Origin: Rhodococcoides trifolii
Lineage (GTDB): Bacteria > Actinomycetota > Actinomycetes > Mycobacteriales > Mycobacteriaceae
Direction: 5' to 3'
DNA length: 64,000 nucleotides
Assembly (NCBI RefSeq): GCF_014635345.1
Contig: NZ_BMCU01000002.1
Coordinates: 744,001 to 808,000, forward strand
The notes below the pieces were generated by a model, which was given only the letters and a program-made list of their open reading frames with translations, ran no database searches and was not told the origin of the DNA. Each line of letters starts with the position of its first letter. The first letter of the stretch is position 1. Shown one piece after another: positions 10,832 through 22,437 of the stretch. Both the position numbers and the translations under genes were made by a program.

Positions 10832-12133
10832 ATGGCCCTGAGTCCTGTTCTGAGCCGGTACTGGGACGAGCCGTCCTCGTGGACGCTCGAGTCGTATCTG
10901 CGTCATGGCGGATACACCGGATTGACCACGGCTCTTGCCATGTCACCGGACGAGGTCATCGGAACGGTCAAGGACGCCGGTCTGCGCGGACGCGGGGGCG
11001 CAGGCTTCCCGACCGGTCTGAAATGGAGCTTCATTCCACAGGGTGACGGGAAGCCGCACTATCTCGTGGTCAATGCGGATGAATCGGAACCGGGCACATG
11101 CAAGGACATGCCGCTGTTGATGGCTACTCCGCACGTTCTCGTCGAGGGAATCATCATCGCGGCGTACGCCATTCGCGCGTCGCGCGCCTTCGTCTACGTT
11201 CGCGGCGAAGTGATTCCCGTCGTGCGCCGGCTGCACACGGCGGTGGCCGAGGCATACGCGGCGGGATACCTGGGCACGGACATCGGGGGATCCGGGTTCG
11301 ACCTCGAGCTGATCGTGCACGCCGGGGCCGGCGCCTATATCTGCGGTGAGGAGACGGCGTTGCTGGATTCGCTCGAGGGCAAGCGTGGACAGCCGCGACT
11401 TCGCCCACCGTTTCCCGCGGTAGCCGGGTTGTACGCATGCCCGACGGTGGTCAACAACGTCGAGTCCATTGCGTCCGTCCCCCTCATCCTGCAGAACGGA
11501 ATCGAGTGGTTCCGGTCCATGGGATCGGAGAAGTCCCCGGGTTTCACGCTGTACTCGTTGTCGGGACACGTGAACAACCCCGGCCAGTACGAGGCGCCTC
11601 TGGGAATCACGTTGCGCGAGTTGCTCGAATACGGCGGCGGGGTGCGCACCGGCCATCGGCTCAAGTTCTGGACGCCCGGCGGATCGTCGACGCCGATGTT
11701 CACCGACGAACACCTCGACGTTCCTCTCGACTACGAGGGCGTCGCGGCGGCCGGGTCGATGCTGGGCACCAAGGCACTGCAGATCTTCGACGAGACGACA
11801 TGTGTCGTGCGAGCGGTGTTGCGCTGGACCGAGTTCTACGCCCACGAATCGTGCGGAAAGTGCACACCGTGCCGGGAGGGAACCTACTGGCTCGTGCAGA
11901 TCCTGCAGCGGATGGAACGCGGCGAAGGCAACGACTCCGATCTGCAGAAGTTGCTCGACATCAGCGAAAGCATCCTCGGCAAGTCGTTCTGCGCACTCGG
12001 TGACGGCGCCGCGAGTCCGATCGTGTCGTCCTTCACCTACTTCCGCGACGAGTACGTGGCCCACGTCGAGAACCGTGGATGCCCGTTCGATCCCCGTCTT
12101 GCCGAACTCATGGTGGGAGAACCGATGTCATGA
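10832..12133 (+). CDS. nuoF: NADH-quinone oxidoreductase subunit F (NADH- and FMN-binding)
   Basis: A 433-residue 51-kDa-type subunit where NADH is oxidised. The glycine-rich nucleotide site is visible in [18 protein letters not shown], the FMN region in [12 protein letters not shown], and the second glycine-rich stretch in [20 protein letters not shown]. The 4Fe-4S cluster N3 ligands are in [14 protein letters not shown] and a later Cys in [12 protein letters not shown]. Length is normal. The stop overlaps the nuoG ATG by three bases. Confidence 0.97.
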   Translation: MALSPVLSRYWDEPSSWTLESYLRHGGYTGLTTALAMSPDEVIGTVKDAGLRGRGGAGFPTGLKWSFIPQGDGKPHYLVVNADESEPGTCKDMPLLMATPHVLVEGIIIAAYAIRASRAFVYVRGEVIPVVRRLHTAVAEAYAAGYLGTDIGGSGFDLELIVHAGAGAYICGEETALLDSLEGKRGQPRLRPPFPAVAGLYACPTVVNNVESIASVPLILQNGIEWFRSMGSEKSPGFTLYSLSGHVNNPGQYEAPLGITLRELLEYGGGVRTGHRLKFWTPGGSSTPMFTDEHLDVPLDYEGVAAAGSMLGTKALQIFDETTCVVRAVLRWTEFYAHESCGKCTPCREGTYWLVQILQRMERGEGNDSDLQKLLDISESILGKSFCALGDGAASPIVSSFTYFRDEYVAHVENRGCPFDPRLAELMVGEPMS

Positions 12134-14517
12134 GTACCGACGCCGTGACCGACAAGGTCACTCTGACGATCGACGGCATTCCCATCAGTGTTCCCAAGGG
12201 CACGTTGGTCATTCGCGCTGCCGAGCAGATGGGCGTGCAGATACCGCGGTTCTGCGACCACCCGCTTCTCGAACCCGTCGGGGCGTGCCGCCAGTGCCTC
12301 GTCGAGGTGGAGGGCCAGCGTAAACCTCTGGCCTCGTGCACCACGACCGTCGCCGAGGGCATGGTCGTCAAGACGCAGCATTCGTCGCCCGACGCCGCCA
12401 AGGCACAGGCAGGCGTCATGGAGTTGCTCCTGATCAATCACCCGCTCGATTGCCCCGTGTGCGACAAGGGCGGTGAGTGCCCGCTGCAGAACCAGGCAAT
12501 GTCCTCCGGCAGACCGGAATCGCGCTTCGAGGACGTCAAACGCACGTACCCCAAACCGATTCCGCTGTCGTCGCAAGTGTTGCTGGACCGGGAGCGGTGC
12601 GTTCTGTGTGCGCGATGCACGCGATTCTCCGAGCAGATCGCGGGTGACCCGTTCATCGAACTGCTCGAACGCGGTGCCCTGCAGCAGGTCGGCATCTACG
12701 GTGCGGAGCCTTTCGAATCGTATTTCTCGGGTAACACCGTGCAGGTGTGCCCCGTCGGTGCACTCACCGGTACCTCCTACCGCTTCCGTGCTCGACCGTT
12801 CGATCTGATCTCCACCCCCTCGACGTGCGAGCACTGCGCCAGTGGGTGTGCGCAGCGGACGGACCACCGCCGGGGAACGGTGCTGCGCCGATTGGCCGGC
12901 GACGACCCCTCGGTCAACGAGGAGTGGAACTGCGACAAGGGCCGGTGGGCGTTCGCGTACACGAGCGCTCGCGATCGCATCACGAGCCCGCTGATCCGAG
13001 ACGTGGACGGCACCCTGCGCGAGGCATCGTGGTCCGAGGCCATGGAGGTCGCCGCGCGGGGTCTGGCGGGCACGCCCACCGGTGTTCTGGTCGGCGGCCG
13101 CACGAGCGTCGAGGACGCGTACGCCTACGCGAAGTTCGCCCGAACAGTGCTCGGCACCAACGACATCGACTTCCGCAGCCGACCGCACAGTGCGGAGGAG
13201 GCGGCCTTCCTGGCTGCACGTGTTGCCGGGCATGCCCTGGACGTCACCTACGAGCACCTCCAAGCCGCGCCCGTCGTACTTCTCGTTGCGTTCGAGCCGG
13301 AGGAGGAGTCACCCATCGTCTTCCTTCGGTTGCGCAAGGCGGTGCGGGCCGGATCTCTCGTGGTCCACGCCGTTGCTCCCTTCACCTCGCGTGGCCTCGA
13401 GAAGCTCGGTGGACGACTCGTCCGTGCCGTTCCCGGCACGGAGCCCGCTGCCATCGATGCCGTGCTCGGCTCCGATGTGGGGGAAGCGCTGCGCGCGCCC
13501 GGCTCGGTGATTCTGGTAGGGGAGCGCGCCGCGGAGATCGCGGGCACCCTGACCGCGGTCGCAGCCCTCGCGGACGCCACCGGGGCTCGCACGGCATGGA
13601 TTCCTCGTCGCGCGGGCGAGCGCGGCGCTCTCGAAGCGGGCGCGCTGCCGGGCCTGCTGCCGGGAGGTCGTCCCACTACCGATCCGGGAGCGCGGTCCGA
13701 GATGGCTGCCCTGTGGGACACCCCGGAACTGCCGGACGGTGTCGGCCGCGATACCGATTCGATGCTCTCTGCTCTCGGATCGGGTGAGCTCGGCGCTCTC
13801 GTCGTCGGTGGTGTCGAGGTCGACGATCTGGCGGATCCGCTCGCCGCGCTGTCCGCGCTGTCCGGTCCGGGTTTCGTCGTCAGCCTCGAAATCCGGGCCA
13901 GCGCCGTGACCGACGTCGCCGACGTCGTGTTCCCGGTTGCCGCGACGACGGAGAAGAAGAGCGCATTCCTCGATTGGGAGGGGCGCCTACGCCCCTCTGC
14001 GGCCGCGCTGCCGACCGTCGGCGCGCTGGCCGATCATCGGGTCCTTCATGCGTTGGCCGACGCCCTCGGTGCCGACCTGGGTACGGCCGAGACGGACGAC
14101 GTCCGCGCGGAGATCGACGAGCTCGGTCCGTGGACCGGGAACCGGGTTCCGGCCCCGTCGATGCCCGGGGCGACCCCCGCCGTCCCCGGACCGGGCGAGG
14201 CCGTTCTCGCCGGCTGGCGAATGTTGCTCGACTCCGGCCGTGCGCAGGACGGAGAACCGAACTTGGCGGGAACTGCGCGGACTCCGGTGGTTCGGATGTC
14301 CGCAGCCACTGCCGCCGAGTTGTACGTGTCGGAAGGGGACCCGATCGAGGTCAGCTCGGAGCGCGGAACGATCACGCTGCCCATGGCCCTGTCCGACCTA
14401 CCTGATCGGGTGGTCTGGCTCCCGGTCAACTCGCCCGGCTCGGCGGTGCGCAGACAACTCGCATCGAAGTCGGGCGAGATCGTTCGAATCCGGTTCGCGC
14501 AAGGCGAGATTCGATGA
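12130..14517 (+). CDS. nuoG: NADH-quinone oxidoreductase subunit G
   Basis: A 795-residue 75-kDa-type subunit that wires electrons through several iron-sulfur clusters. The 2Fe-2S domain is near residues 8-90 ([20 protein letters not shown]). The His/Cys cluster motif [17 protein letters not shown] follows, then 4Fe-4S ligands in [13 protein letters not shown] and QVCPVGALT. An additional Cys set ([13 protein letters not shown] with a later WNCDKGRW) opens the molybdopterin-oxidoreductase-like C-terminal half, as in other actinobacterial NuoG proteins. The ATG at 12130 overlaps the nuoF stop; the longer frame upstream only re-reads nuoF. The last codons overlap the nuoH start. Confidence 0.96.
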   Translation: MSTDAVTDKVTLTIDGIPISVPKGTLVIRAAEQMGVQIPRFCDHPLLEPVGACRQCLVEVEGQRKPLASCTTTVAEGMVVKTQHSSPDAAKAQAGVMELLLINHPLDCPVCDKGGECPLQNQAMSSGRPESRFEDVKRTYPKPIPLSSQVLLDRERCVLCARCTRFSEQIAGDPFIELLERGALQQVGIYGAEPFESYFSGNTVQVCPVGALTGTSYRFRARPFDLISTPSTCEHCASGCAQRTDHRRGTVLRRLAGDDPSVNEEWNCDKGRWAFAYTSARDRITSPLIRDVDGTLREASWSEAMEVAARGLAGTPTGVLVGGRTSVEDAYAYAKFARTVLGTNDIDFRSRPHSAEEAAFLAARVAGHALDVTYEHLQAAPVVLLVAFEPEEESPIVFLRLRKAVRAGSLVVHAVAPFTSRGLEKLGGRLVRAVPGTEPAAIDAVLGSDVGEALRAPGSVILVGERAAEIAGTLTAVAALADATGARTAWIPRRAGERGALEAGALPGLLPGGRPTTDPGARSEMAALWDTPELPDGVGRDTDSMLSALGSGELGALVVGGVEVDDLADPLAALSALSGPGFVVSLEIRASAVTDVADVVFPVAATTEKKSAFLDWEGRLRPSAAALPTVGALADHRVLHALADALGADLGTAETDDVRAEIDELGPWTGNRVPAPSMPGATPAVPGPGEAVLAGWRMLLDSGRAQDGEPNLAGTARTPVVRMSAATAAELYVSEGDPIEVSSERGTITLPMALSDLPDRVVWLPVNSPGSAVRRQLASKSGEIVRIRFAQGEIR

Positions 14518-15833
14518 CCCTCGCTGCGACGGACCTGTCGGCTTTCGGACACGATCCCCTGTGGCTCGTCGTCCTCAAAGCGTTGGCCGTGTTCGTCTTT
14601 CTGGTCCTGACCGTGCTGGTGATGATCCTCGCCGAGCGGAAAGTCATGGCGTGGATGCAGATGCGCATCGGACCCAACCGCGTCGGGCCCGGCGGATTGC
14701 TGCAGAGTCTCGCGGACGGCGTCAAGCTTGCACTGAAGGAAGGCATCATCCCCAAGGGCGTGGACAAGCCCGTGTACCTGCTCGCACCCATCATCGCCAC
14801 CGTGCCCGCGTTCATGGCGTTCGCGGTCATTCCGTTCGGACCGGTCGTCTCCATCTTCGGCACACGAACACCGTTGCAGCTGACCGACTTTCCCGTGGGC
14901 GTGCTGTACATCCTCGCGGTCACGTCGGTGGGAGTGTACGGAATCGTGTTGGCGGGGTGGGCATCCGGATCCACCTACCCGTTGCTCGGGGGACTTCGGT
15001 CGACGGCGCAGGTGATCTCGTACGAGATCGCCATGGGCCTGTCGTTCGCAGCGGTGTTCCTCTACGCCGGGACCATGTCGACCTCCGGCATCGTGGAGGC
15101 TCAGACGGGCACCTGGTATGTGATCCTTCTGCTGCCGTCGTTCCTCGTGTACGTCACCTCGATGGTCGGGGAAACCAATCGAGCTCCGTTCGACCTTCCC
15201 GAAGCCGAAGGCGAACTCGTGGGCGGGTTTCACACCGAGTATTCCTCGCTCAACTTCGCCATGTTCATGCTCGCGGAGTACGTCAACATGGTGACGGTGT
15301 CGGCGCTGGCGACCACACTGTTCCTCGGCGGGTGGCACGCACCGTGGCCGCTCAGCCTCCGGGACGGAGCCGATTCCGGTTGGTTCGCGCTGGTGTGGTT
15401 CACCGCCAAGGTATGGATGTTCATGTTCTGCTTCATCTGGCTTCGGGCGACGCTGCCGCGGATGCGCTACGACCAATTCATGAACCTCGGGTGGAAGTTT
15501 CTCATTCCGGTGTCGCTGGTCTGGATCATGGTCGTCGCCACGGTTCGGGCGCTGCGCAACGAGGGGTACGAGGCGCTGTCCGTCGTCCTTGTCGTAGCCG
15601 GTCTGATCGTCGTCGTGGTCGCCGCAGGATTGCTGCGTCGCAGGACAAAGGCTGCGAAATCGGTTCCCGAAGAACAAGCCTCGTCCAACCCGCGGCCCGT
15701 CGATCCCGCGCCGTTCGACCCGATGGCCGGCGGCTTCCCGGTGCCTCCGATGCCCAACCAGACCATGCCCGCATTCCGCCGGGTACGCACGAGCGACGGT
15801 GTTTCGTCGACCAAGGAGAGCAGCGATGCCTGA
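14514..15833 (+). CDS. nuoH: NADH-quinone oxidoreductase subunit H
   Basis: A 439-residue membrane subunit that joins the peripheral arm to the pump and lines the quinone tunnel. It has eight or nine hydrophobic spans. The conserved loops [20 protein letters not shown] and [20 protein letters not shown] are present. The last roughly 65 residues form a polar Pro/Ser-rich tail beyond the final span ([18 protein letters not shown]), which is longer than in enterobacteria but usual in this group. The tail codons overlap the ribosome binding site and ATG of nuoI. Confidence 0.97.
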   Translation: MTLAATDLSAFGHDPLWLVVLKALAVFVFLVLTVLVMILAERKVMAWMQMRIGPNRVGPGGLLQSLADGVKLALKEGIIPKGVDKPVYLLAPIIATVPAFMAFAVIPFGPVVSIFGTRTPLQLTDFPVGVLYILAVTSVGVYGIVLAGWASGSTYPLLGGLRSTAQVISYEIAMGLSFAAVFLYAGTMSTSGIVEAQTGTWYVILLLPSFLVYVTSMVGETNRAPFDLPEAEGELVGGFHTEYSSLNFAMFMLAEYVNMVTVSALATTLFLGGWHAPWPLSLRDGADSGWFALVWFTAKVWMFMFCFIWLRATLPRMRYDQFMNLGWKFLIPVSLVWIMVVATVRALRNEGYEALSVVLVVAGLIVVVVAAGLLRRRTKAAKSVPEEQASSNPRPVDPAPFDPMAGGFPVPPMPNQTMPAFRRVRTSDGVSSTKESSDA

Positions 15834-16350
15834 ATTCCTGGGCCCCATCGCGGGGTTCGGCGTCACCTTTTCGACCATGTTCAAAAAACCCGTCACCGAG
15901 AACTATCCGGAAGTCAAGACGCCGACGGCCCCGCGCTATCACGGGAGGCATCAGCTGAATCGGCATCCGGACGGTCTGGAGAAGTGCATCGGCTGTGAGT
16001 TGTGCGCCTGGGCGTGTCCGGCCGACGCCATATTCGTCGAGGGTGCCGACAACACGGAAGAGGAACGGTTCTCACCCGGTGAGCGGTACGGGCGGACGTA
16101 CCAGATCAATTATCTGCGCTGCATCGGTTGTGGTCTGTGCATCGAGGCGTGCCCCACACGAGCGCTCACCATGACCAACGAATACGAACTCGCCGACGAC
16201 AACCGCGCGGATCTGATCTACGACAAGACTCGCCTGCTCGGACCCATGGAGCCGGGCATGACCGAGGCGCCGCACCCGATGGCCCCGGGCACCCGTGCGG
16301 AGGACTACTACCGCGGGGACGTGACCGGGTCGGCAGGGGAGACCGAGTGA
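15826..16350 (+). CDS. nuoI: NADH-quinone oxidoreductase subunit I
   Basis: A 174-residue ferredoxin-like subunit with two 4Fe-4S clusters (N6a and N6b). The ligands are C54, C57, C60 and C64 in [19 protein letters not shown], and C99, C102, C105 and C109 in [19 protein letters not shown]. The ATG at 15826 is chosen because AAGGAGAG at 15813-15820 is correctly spaced and the homologous [14 protein letters not shown] begins there. An in-frame upstream start lacks such a site. The gene overlaps the nuoH end by 8 bases and its stop overlaps the nuoJ GTG. Confidence 0.96.
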   Translation: MPEFLGPIAGFGVTFSTMFKKPVTENYPEVKTPTAPRYHGRHQLNRHPDGLEKCIGCELCAWACPADAIFVEGADNTEEERFSPGERYGRTYQINYLRCIGCGLCIEACPTRALTMTNEYELADDNRADLIYDKTRLLGPMEPGMTEAPHPMAPGTRAEDYYRGDVTGSAGETE

Positions 16351-17108
16351 CCGCCTCGCAGACCGTCCTCCTCGCAGCGGAAACGACGTCCACGGCGGAA
16401 GCAGTGCAGTTCTGGGTGATCGCGGTTGTCGCCGTGATCGGCGCCCTCGGAACAGTCTGCGCCGGCAAAGCGGTCTACTCCGCGCTCTTTCTGGCGACGA
16501 CGATGATCATGCTCGCACTTCTCTACATCGCCCAGGGCGCAGTCTTTCTCGGCGTCGTGCAGATCGTCGTCTACACCGGAGCGGTGATGATGCTGTTCCT
16601 GTTCGTGCTGATGCTGGTCGGAGTGGATTCGGCCTACTCACTGGTCGAGACACTCCGGGGCCAGCGAGCGGCGGCAATTACTGCGGGGCTGGGGTTCGGG
16701 GTACTGCTGATCGCGGGGATCGGTTCGGCCACGGCGCAGATCGGAAACGTCGGTCTCGACGCGGTGAATGCAGGTGGAAACGTCCAGGCGCTCGCAGATC
16801 TGATCTTCGTCCGGTACGTGTGGGCGTTCGAGCTGACCGGGACACTGCTCATCACCGCCACCCTCGGGGCCATGGTGTTGGCGCACCGGGAGACGTTCCA
16901 CGAACGCCAGGACCAGAAACAGTTGTCCGTCATGCGTTTTCGAGCCGGGGCACGGGCGACTCCGCTGCCCAACCCGGGGGTCTACGCACAGCACAATGCG
17001 GTGGACATGCCCGCACGACTACCCGACGGTTCGTCCTCGCCGCTGTCCGTCAACCGGATGCTGCAAGGGCACAGAGACGCTCCCGAGAAGGAACGGGAGC
17101 GTCGATGA
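16347..17108 (+). CDS. nuoJ: NADH-quinone oxidoreductase subunit J
   Basis: A 253-residue membrane subunit with five predicted spans at about residues 20-40, 45-65, 72-92, 110-130 and 165-185. Family-typical patches are [19 protein letters not shown] and [20 protein letters not shown] hydrophilic C-terminal tail of about 60 residues (from [15 protein letters not shown]) is normal for actinobacteria. The GTG at 16347 overlaps the nuoI stop as GTGA, which sets the start; the stop overlaps the nuoK ATG. Confidence 0.95.
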   Translation: MTASQTVLLAAETTSTAEAVQFWVIAVVAVIGALGTVCAGKAVYSALFLATTMIMLALLYIAQGAVFLGVVQIVVYTGAVMMLFLFVLMLVGVDSAYSLVETLRGQRAAAITAGLGFGVLLIAGIGSATAQIGNVGLDAVNAGGNVQALADLIFVRYVWAFELTGTLLITATLGAMVLAHRETFHERQDQKQLSVMRFRAGARATPLPNPGVYAQHNAVDMPARLPDGSSSPLSVNRMLQGHRDAPEKERERR

Positions 17109-17404
17109 ATCCCGACAACTACCTGTACCTCGCGGCATTGCTGTTCACGATCGGCGCCGCTGGAGTCTTGTTGCGGCGCAACGCCGTCGTGGTCTTCATG
17201 TGCATCGAGCTCATGCTCAACGCATCCAATCTTGCGTTCGTGTCCTTCGCTCGCATGCACGGCAACCTCGACGGTCAGGTCTTCGCGTTCTTCACCATGG
17301 TGGTCGCCGCCGCCGAGGTCGTGGTGGGTCTTGCCATCATCATGACCATCTTTCGTGCCCGCCGTTCGGCATCGGTCGACGACGCAAATCTACTGAAGTA
17401 CTGA
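17105..17404 (+). CDS. nuoK: NADH-quinone oxidoreductase subunit K
   Basis: A 99-residue subunit with three spans, homologous to MrpC of cation antiporters. The membrane-embedded glutamates involved in proton transfer are visible in [18 protein letters not shown] and in [19 protein letters not shown]. Length is exactly that expected. It starts within the nuoJ stop (ATGA) and is followed by nuoL after 13 bases. Confidence 0.97.
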   Translation: MNPDNYLYLAALLFTIGAAGVLLRRNAVVVFMCIELMLNASNLAFVSFARMHGNLDGQVFAFFTMVVAAAEVVVGLAIIMTIFRARRSASVDDANLLKY

Positions 17405-17417
17405 CGGGGGCCGAGAC

Positions 17418-19292
17418 ATGTGGTTGTTGATCGCGCTACCGCTGGCCGGTGCGATCGTGCTGCTGTTGCTCGGTCGTCGCGTCGACGCGTGGGGACATTG
17501 GCTGGGTGTCGCCGCGTCGTTCGCATCGTTCGGGGTGGCCGTGGGCCTGTTCGCCGACATGGTCGGGCGTGACGCCGCCGACCGCGCCGTCGTCGACACT
17601 CTGTTCTCGTGGATCCCGGTGGCCGGTCTGCAGGTGGACTTCGGCCTCCAGCTCGATCAACTGTCGATGTGCTTCGTGCTTCTCATCACGGGAGTCGGAT
17701 CGCTCATTCACCTCTACGCGGCCGGGTACATGGCCGACGACCCCGACCGGCGACGGTTCTTCGCCTACCTCAATCTGTTCCTCTCGGCGATGCTTCTCCT
17801 CGTTCTGGCCGACAACTTCCTGGGCCTCTACGTCGGATGGGAAGGCGTCGGACTCGCGTCGTACCTGTTGATCGGGTTCTGGCACCACAAGCCCTCCGCG
17901 GCAACGGCAGCCAAGAAAGCGTTCATCGTCAACCGAGTCGGTGACACCGGCCTTGCGATCGCATTGATGATCATGTTCGCGACGTTCGGCAGTGTCTCCT
18001 ACGCGGAGGTGTTCTCCGGCGTCGGCTCTGCGGGCGAGGGAACGGTGACGGCCCTCGGGCTCATGTTGCTGGTTGCCGCGTGCGGCAAGTCGGCCCAGGT
18101 TCCGCTGCAGTCGTGGCTGGGCGACGCGATGGAGGGACCGACGCCGGTGTCCGCCCTGATCCACGCGGCCACGATGGTCACCGCCGGGGTCTATCTCATC
18201 GTGCGGTCCAATGCCGTCTTCGACCTCGCGCCCGTGGCGCGAGCCGCAGTGGTGGTGGTCGGGGCGGTGACGTTGCTGTTCGGCGCCGTCATCGGATGCG
18301 CGAAGGACGACATCAAGAAAGCCCTCGCCGCGTCGACGATGAGTCAGATCGGGTACATGATCCTGGCGGCCGGATTGGGCCCTGCCGGTTACGCATTCGC
18401 GATCATGCACCTGCTCACCCACGGATTCTTCAAGGCCGGCCTGTTCCTCGGGGCGGGGTCGGTGATGCACGGAATGAACGACGACGTGAACATGCGACGC
18501 TACGGGGGACTCCGCAAGGTGATGCCGGTGACGTTCGTGACTTTCGGTCTCGGTTACCTCGCGATCATCGGAGTGCCACCGTTTGCCGGATTCTTCTCCA
18601 AGGACAAGATCATCGAGGTGGCATTCGGCGCCGGAGGCGTCGCCGGCGTGATCCTCGGGGTGATCACACTTCTCGGCGCCGGGCTCACTGCGTTCTACAT
18701 GACCCGCGTCATGGTGATGACCTTCTTCGGCGCGCCTCGATGGGCGGACGGCAACGAACACCCACACGAGTCACCGACCGTGATGACGGCTCCGATGGTC
18801 GTGATCGCTCTGGGTTCGATCGGTGCGGGCGCACTGCTCGCCGTCGGTTCGTCGCTGCAGAACTGGTTGGAACCCGTTGTGGGGGAGCATCACGCGGAGG
18901 GCGGTCTTCCGGTGTGGGTGGTCACCACCATGACGCTGGCGGTGGTGGCGATCGGTGTCGGTGCGGCGTACCGCGCCTACGGAACGCGGGACGTCCCGAG
19001 TGTCGCACCCGAGGACGTGTCCGTGCTGACGACGGCAGCGCGTCGAGACCTGTACGGCGACACAGTGAACGAGAAGGTCGTGCTGACCTCGGGCCGGTGG
19101 CTCGTGCGGGTCACCGCACTGCTCGACCGCCGGGTGGTCGACGGTGTGGTGACCAGTGTCGGGACTGCGGTCACCGGCTCCTCAGAGCGCATTCGTCGAC
19201 TTCAGACAGGTTTCGTTCGGTCCTACGCACTCGCGATGTTCGCGGGCGCCGCGGCGGTTCTCGCGGTCATGATGATGGTGGCGGTGCGCTGA
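17418..19292 (+). CDS. nuoL: NADH-quinone oxidoreductase subunit L
   Basis: A 624-residue antiporter-like proton-pumping subunit with about 14-16 spans. Conserved features include [20 protein letters not shown], the key Glu in [19 protein letters not shown], the TM7 Lys region of [20 protein letters not shown] and the [20 protein letters not shown] loop. The C-terminal quarter carries the lateral helix expected for NuoL. A GGGGG-type ribosome binding site precedes the ATG at 17418. Its stop shares one base with the nuoM ATG. Confidence 0.97.
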   Translation: MWLLIALPLAGAIVLLLLGRRVDAWGHWLGVAASFASFGVAVGLFADMVGRDAADRAVVDTLFSWIPVAGLQVDFGLQLDQLSMCFVLLITGVGSLIHLYAAGYMADDPDRRRFFAYLNLFLSAMLLLVLADNFLGLYVGWEGVGLASYLLIGFWHHKPSAATAAKKAFIVNRVGDTGLAIALMIMFATFGSVSYAEVFSGVGSAGEGTVTALGLMLLVAACGKSAQVPLQSWLGDAMEGPTPVSALIHAATMVTAGVYLIVRSNAVFDLAPVARAAVVVVGAVTLLFGAVIGCAKDDIKKALAASTMSQIGYMILAAGLGPAGYAFAIMHLLTHGFFKAGLFLGAGSVMHGMNDDVNMRRYGGLRKVMPVTFVTFGLGYLAIIGVPPFAGFFSKDKIIEVAFGAGGVAGVILGVITLLGAGLTAFYMTRVMVMTFFGAPRWADGNEHPHESPTVMTAPMVVIALGSIGAGALLAVGSSLQNWLEPVVGEHHAEGGLPVWVVTTMTLAVVAIGVGAAYRAYGTRDVPSVAPEDVSVLTTAARRDLYGDTVNEKVVLTSGRWLVRVTALLDRRVVDGVVTSVGTAVTGSSERIRRLQTGFVRSYALAMFAGAAAVLAVMMMVAVR

Positions 19293-20869
19293 TGCTGTCG
19301 ATTCTGTGGCTGCTGCCCGTCGTCGGTGCCGTTGCGATACTCGCGCTCCCGCCTGCGCACTCCAGGACCGCCAAGACGGCCGGTCTGGTGGTGTCGTCGA
19401 TGGTCCTCGTTCTTGCCGTCGTGTTGGCCCTCCGGTTCGATCCGAGTGGTGCACAATATCAGTTCGTCGAATCACGTTCGTGGATACCAGCGTTCGGGAC
19501 AAGGTACACCCTGGGGGTCGACGGCATCGCGCTGGTGCTGGTGCTGCTGACGGCCGTTCTGGTTCCCCTTCTGCTGCTGGCGGGCTGGAACGACACGGAC
19601 GGCGAACACGGACGCGGACGAACCGTGCACACCTATGTCGCTCTGACCCTGATCGTCGAAGCCATGGTGATGGTGTCGTTCACCGCTCTCGACATCCTGC
19701 TGTTCTACATCTTCTTCGAGGCAATGCTGATTCCGATGTATTTCCTCATCGGCGGCTTCGGTGGACGGGCGAAGGACCAAGCCAACAGATCTGCGGCCGC
19801 AGTCCGCTTCCTGCTGTACAACCTGGTCGGCGGTCTGGTGATGTTGGCCGCGGTGATCGGGTTGTACGTGGTGACCACCCGAAACGGTCCAGGCACGTTC
19901 GACTTTCGCGACATCGTCGCGGCGGCGACGTCCGGCGAGTCGGGCGCCGATCCCGCCCTTCTGAAAGCATTGTTCCTCGGGTTCATGTTCGCGTTCGCGG
20001 TCAAGGCCCCGCTGTGGCCCTTCCACGGGTGGTTACCGGACGCCGCCGTCGAATCGACCCCGGCCACTGCCGTTCTCATGATGGCCGTGGTCGACAAGGT
20101 GGGCACCTTCGCCATGTTGCGGTACTGTCTGCAGCTCTTTCCCGATGCGTCACGATATTTCGCTCCCGTGATCGTCACGTTGGCCGTCGTCGGAATTCTC
20201 TACGGCGCCATCATGGCGATCGCGCAGACGGACATGATGCGACTGATTGCGTACACCTCGATTTCGCACTTCGGGTTCATCATTCTGGGCATCTTCGCGA
20301 TGACGACGCAAAGTCAGTCCGGCTCGACCCTCTACATGGTCAACCACGGAATCTCCACCGCTGCACTGTTTCTGGTTGCCGGGTTCCTTGTGTCCCGGCG
20401 TGGGTCGCGGGCCATCGCGTCGTTCGGCGGGGTGCAGAAAGTGGCTCCGGTCCTTGCCGGGACGTTCCTCGTCGCAGGTTTGGCGACGCTGTCCCTGCCC
20501 GGGCTGGCCCCGTTCATCAGCGAGTTCTTGGTGCTGGTCGGTACCTTCTCCCGTTACAACGCCGCCGCGGTGATCGCAGCCGGTGCGCTCGTACTGTCTG
20601 CCGTCTACATCCTGTGGCTCTACCAACGAGTGATGACCGGGCCGGTCGCCGACGGAAACGCTCGCATCCGTGACCTGGTTCCGCGCGAGACCGTCGTTCT
20701 CGTTCCGCTGATCGCATTGCTGATCGTGCTCGGGGTGTACCCGAAACCGGTTCTCGACATAGTGAACCCGGCTGTCGGGCACACCCTCACCGCGGTGCAT
20801 CAGCAGGACCCGCTACCCGCGGTCTCCGGTGATCGGTCCACAGTAGGCGCGGAAGGTGGACATCGATGA
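19292..20869 (+). CDS. nuoM: NADH-quinone oxidoreductase subunit M
   Basis: A 525-residue antiporter-like subunit with about 14 spans. The conserved Glu region is FYIFFEAMLIPMYFLIGGFG, the Lys site is FAFAVKAPLWPFHGWLPDAA, and the next loop is STPATAVLMMAVVDKVGTF. The long stretch that is open upstream in the same frame is only antisense-like coding potential inside nuoL. The ATG at 19292 is fixed by the TGATG junction with nuoL and by the LSILWLLPVVGA N-terminus. It ends in an ATGA overlap with nuoN. Confidence 0.96.
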   Translation: MLSILWLLPVVGAVAILALPPAHSRTAKTAGLVVSSMVLVLAVVLALRFDPSGAQYQFVESRSWIPAFGTRYTLGVDGIALVLVLLTAVLVPLLLLAGWNDTDGEHGRGRTVHTYVALTLIVEAMVMVSFTALDILLFYIFFEAMLIPMYFLIGGFGGRAKDQANRSAAAVRFLLYNLVGGLVMLAAVIGLYVVTTRNGPGTFDFRDIVAAATSGESGADPALLKALFLGFMFAFAVKAPLWPFHGWLPDAAVESTPATAVLMMAVVDKVGTFAMLRYCLQLFPDASRYFAPVIVTLAVVGILYGAIMAIAQTDMMRLIAYTSISHFGFIILGIFAMTTQSQSGSTLYMVNHGISTAALFLVAGFLVSRRGSRAIASFGGVQKVAPVLAGTFLVAGLATLSLPGLAPFISEFLVLVGTFSRYNAAAVIAAGALVLSAVYILWLYQRVMTGPVADGNARIRDLVPRETVVLVPLIALLIVLGVYPKPVLDIVNPAVGHTLTAVHQQDPLPAVSGDRSTVGAEGGHR

Positions 20870-22437
20870 CTACTCCGTCGGTCGAATACGCACAGCTGTC
20901 ACCGATGCTCGTCATCTTCACCGTGGCGATCGCCGGTGTGATCGTCGAAGCCTTCGTTCCGGCACGGTTGCGACGTACCAGTCATCTGGTGCTCGGTCTG
21001 GGGGGAACCGCGGTAGCTGTTCTTGCGGTCGTGCTGCTCGCCGTGAACTTCTCGTCGCCCGGTTCCGCCACGGTGATGGGCGCCGTGGCGGTCGACGGCC
21101 CGACACTGTTCCTCCAGGGCACCATCTTGATCGTGGCATTCCTCGCTCTCCTGTTGATCGGGGAGCGGCGGGTGGAGAACGCCGTGAGTGTGGGAGCGGC
21201 GCACGCAGCGGTGGGCGCAGATGCTTTTGCGCCCCGCGCGTCGGCGGTGCCGGGTAGCGATGCCGAACGCGAGGCCACGGACGCAGGTGCCGAGCAAACC
21301 GAAGTCTTTCCGCTCACCATGTTTGCGGTCGGCGGCATGCTTCTGTTCCCGGCGTCGAACGACCTGCTCACGATGTTCGTTGCGCTGGAGGTCTTTTCGC
21401 TTCCGCTGTATCTGCTGTGCGCACTGGCTCGGCGACGCCGTCTGCTGTCGCAGGAGTCCGCGCTCAAGTATTTCCTCCTCGGCGCTTTCTCGTCCGCGTT
21501 CTTCCTCTTCGGGGTGGCGCTGCTCTACGGGTACGCCGGGACACTGGCACTACCCGGCATCGGGGACGTCGTGGAAGCGCGGACGGAGAACAGCACGTTG
21601 CTGCTCGTCGGCGCCGGTCTGGTTGCGGTGGGTTTGTTGTTCAAGATCGGTGCGGTGCCGTTCCACTCGTGGATTCCGGATGTATACCAGGGCGCGCCCA
21701 CCCCGATCACTGCATTCATGGCCGCGGCCACGAAGGTGGCGGCGTTCGGAGCCATGCTGCGTATGTTCTACGTCGCGCTGCCGGCCCTGCGTGACGAGTG
21801 GCGTCCGTTGCTGTGGGGTGTCGCCATCCTGACCATGCTTGTCGGCGCGGTGTTGGCGGTGTCTCAAACGGACGTCAAGCGCATGCTTGCGTACTCGTCG
21901 GTGACGCATGCCGGGTTCATGCTCACCGGTCTCGTCGCTGCGGACAGGGCTGGTCTGTCGTCGACGATGTTCTATTTGTTCGCGTACGGGTTCAGCACCC
22001 TCGGCGCTTTCGCCGTCGTCGGGTTGGTTCGGGACCGGGACGGCGAGGTGCCGGTGCTGTCGCAGTGGGCGGGTCTGGGTAGGCGCTCGCCCCTGATCGG
22101 CGCGACATTCGCGCTGTTCCTCCTGGCGTTCGCCGGTATTCCACTCACAAGTGGGTTCGTGGGGAAGTTCGCCGTGTTCCAGGCGGCGGTGCAGGGTGGC
22201 GCCACTCCGGTCGTGCTCGTGGGAATTCTGAGCAGCGCCATTGCCGCGTTCTTCTATGTGCGGGTGATCGTGGCGATGTTCTTCACCGAACCGACGTCGG
22301 ACACGCAGGTGGTGGTAGTGCCCAGTGCGCTGACCGGTGTGGCTCTGTTCCTCGCCACGGCTGTCACCATCGTGTTGGGACTGGCGCCTCAACCCATCCT
22401 GGACCTCGCGGATTCGGCGGCGCAGTTCGTGCGCTGA
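20866..22437 (+). CDS. nuoN: NADH-quinone oxidoreductase subunit N
   Basis: A 523-residue antiporter-like subunit, the last gene of the operon. The membrane Glu in LLTMFVALEVFSLPLYLL and the Lys in FKIGAVPFHSWIPDVYQGAP are present. A polar, Ala-rich insert of roughly 45 residues around positions 105-145 (AAHAAVGADAFAPRASAVPG) interrupts the helices, as in other actinobacterial NuoN proteins. No clear intrinsic terminator follows in the 285-base gap before yraN; that gap holds no other gene I can support. Confidence 0.96.
   Translation: MTTPSVEYAQLSPMLVIFTVAIAGVIVEAFVPARLRRTSHLVLGLGGTAVAVLAVVLLAVNFSSPGSATVMGAVAVDGPTLFLQGTILIVAFLALLLIGERRVENAVSVGAAHAAVGADAFAPRASAVPGSDAEREATDAGAEQTEVFPLTMFAVGGMLLFPASNDLLTMFVALEVFSLPLYLLCALARRRRLLSQESALKYFLLGAFSSAFFLFGVALLYGYAGTLALPGIGDVVEARTENSTLLLVGAGLVAVGLLFKIGAVPFHSWIPDVYQGAPTPITAFMAAATKVAAFGAMLRMFYVALPALRDEWRPLLWGVAILTMLVGAVLAVSQTDVKRMLAYSSVTHAGFMLTGLVAADRAGLSSTMFYLFAYGFSTLGAFAVVGLVRDRDGEVPVLSQWAGLGRRSPLIGATFALFLLAFAGIPLTSGFVGKFAVFQAAVQGGATPVVLVGILSSAIAAFFYVRVIVAMFFTEPTSDTQVVVVPSALTGVALFLATAVTIVLGLAPQPILDLADSAAQFVR

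Noticed and set aside
14046-15896. A 616-residue minus-strand reading frame opposite nuoG and nuoH
   Set aside because: Shadow of real nuo genes; composition is His/Arg/Asp-rich and it has no recognisable domain.
18080-19291. A long in-frame extension upstream of nuoM
   Set aside because: It only re-reads nuoL in another frame; nuoM homology begins at the ATG at 19292, which overlaps the nuoL stop.
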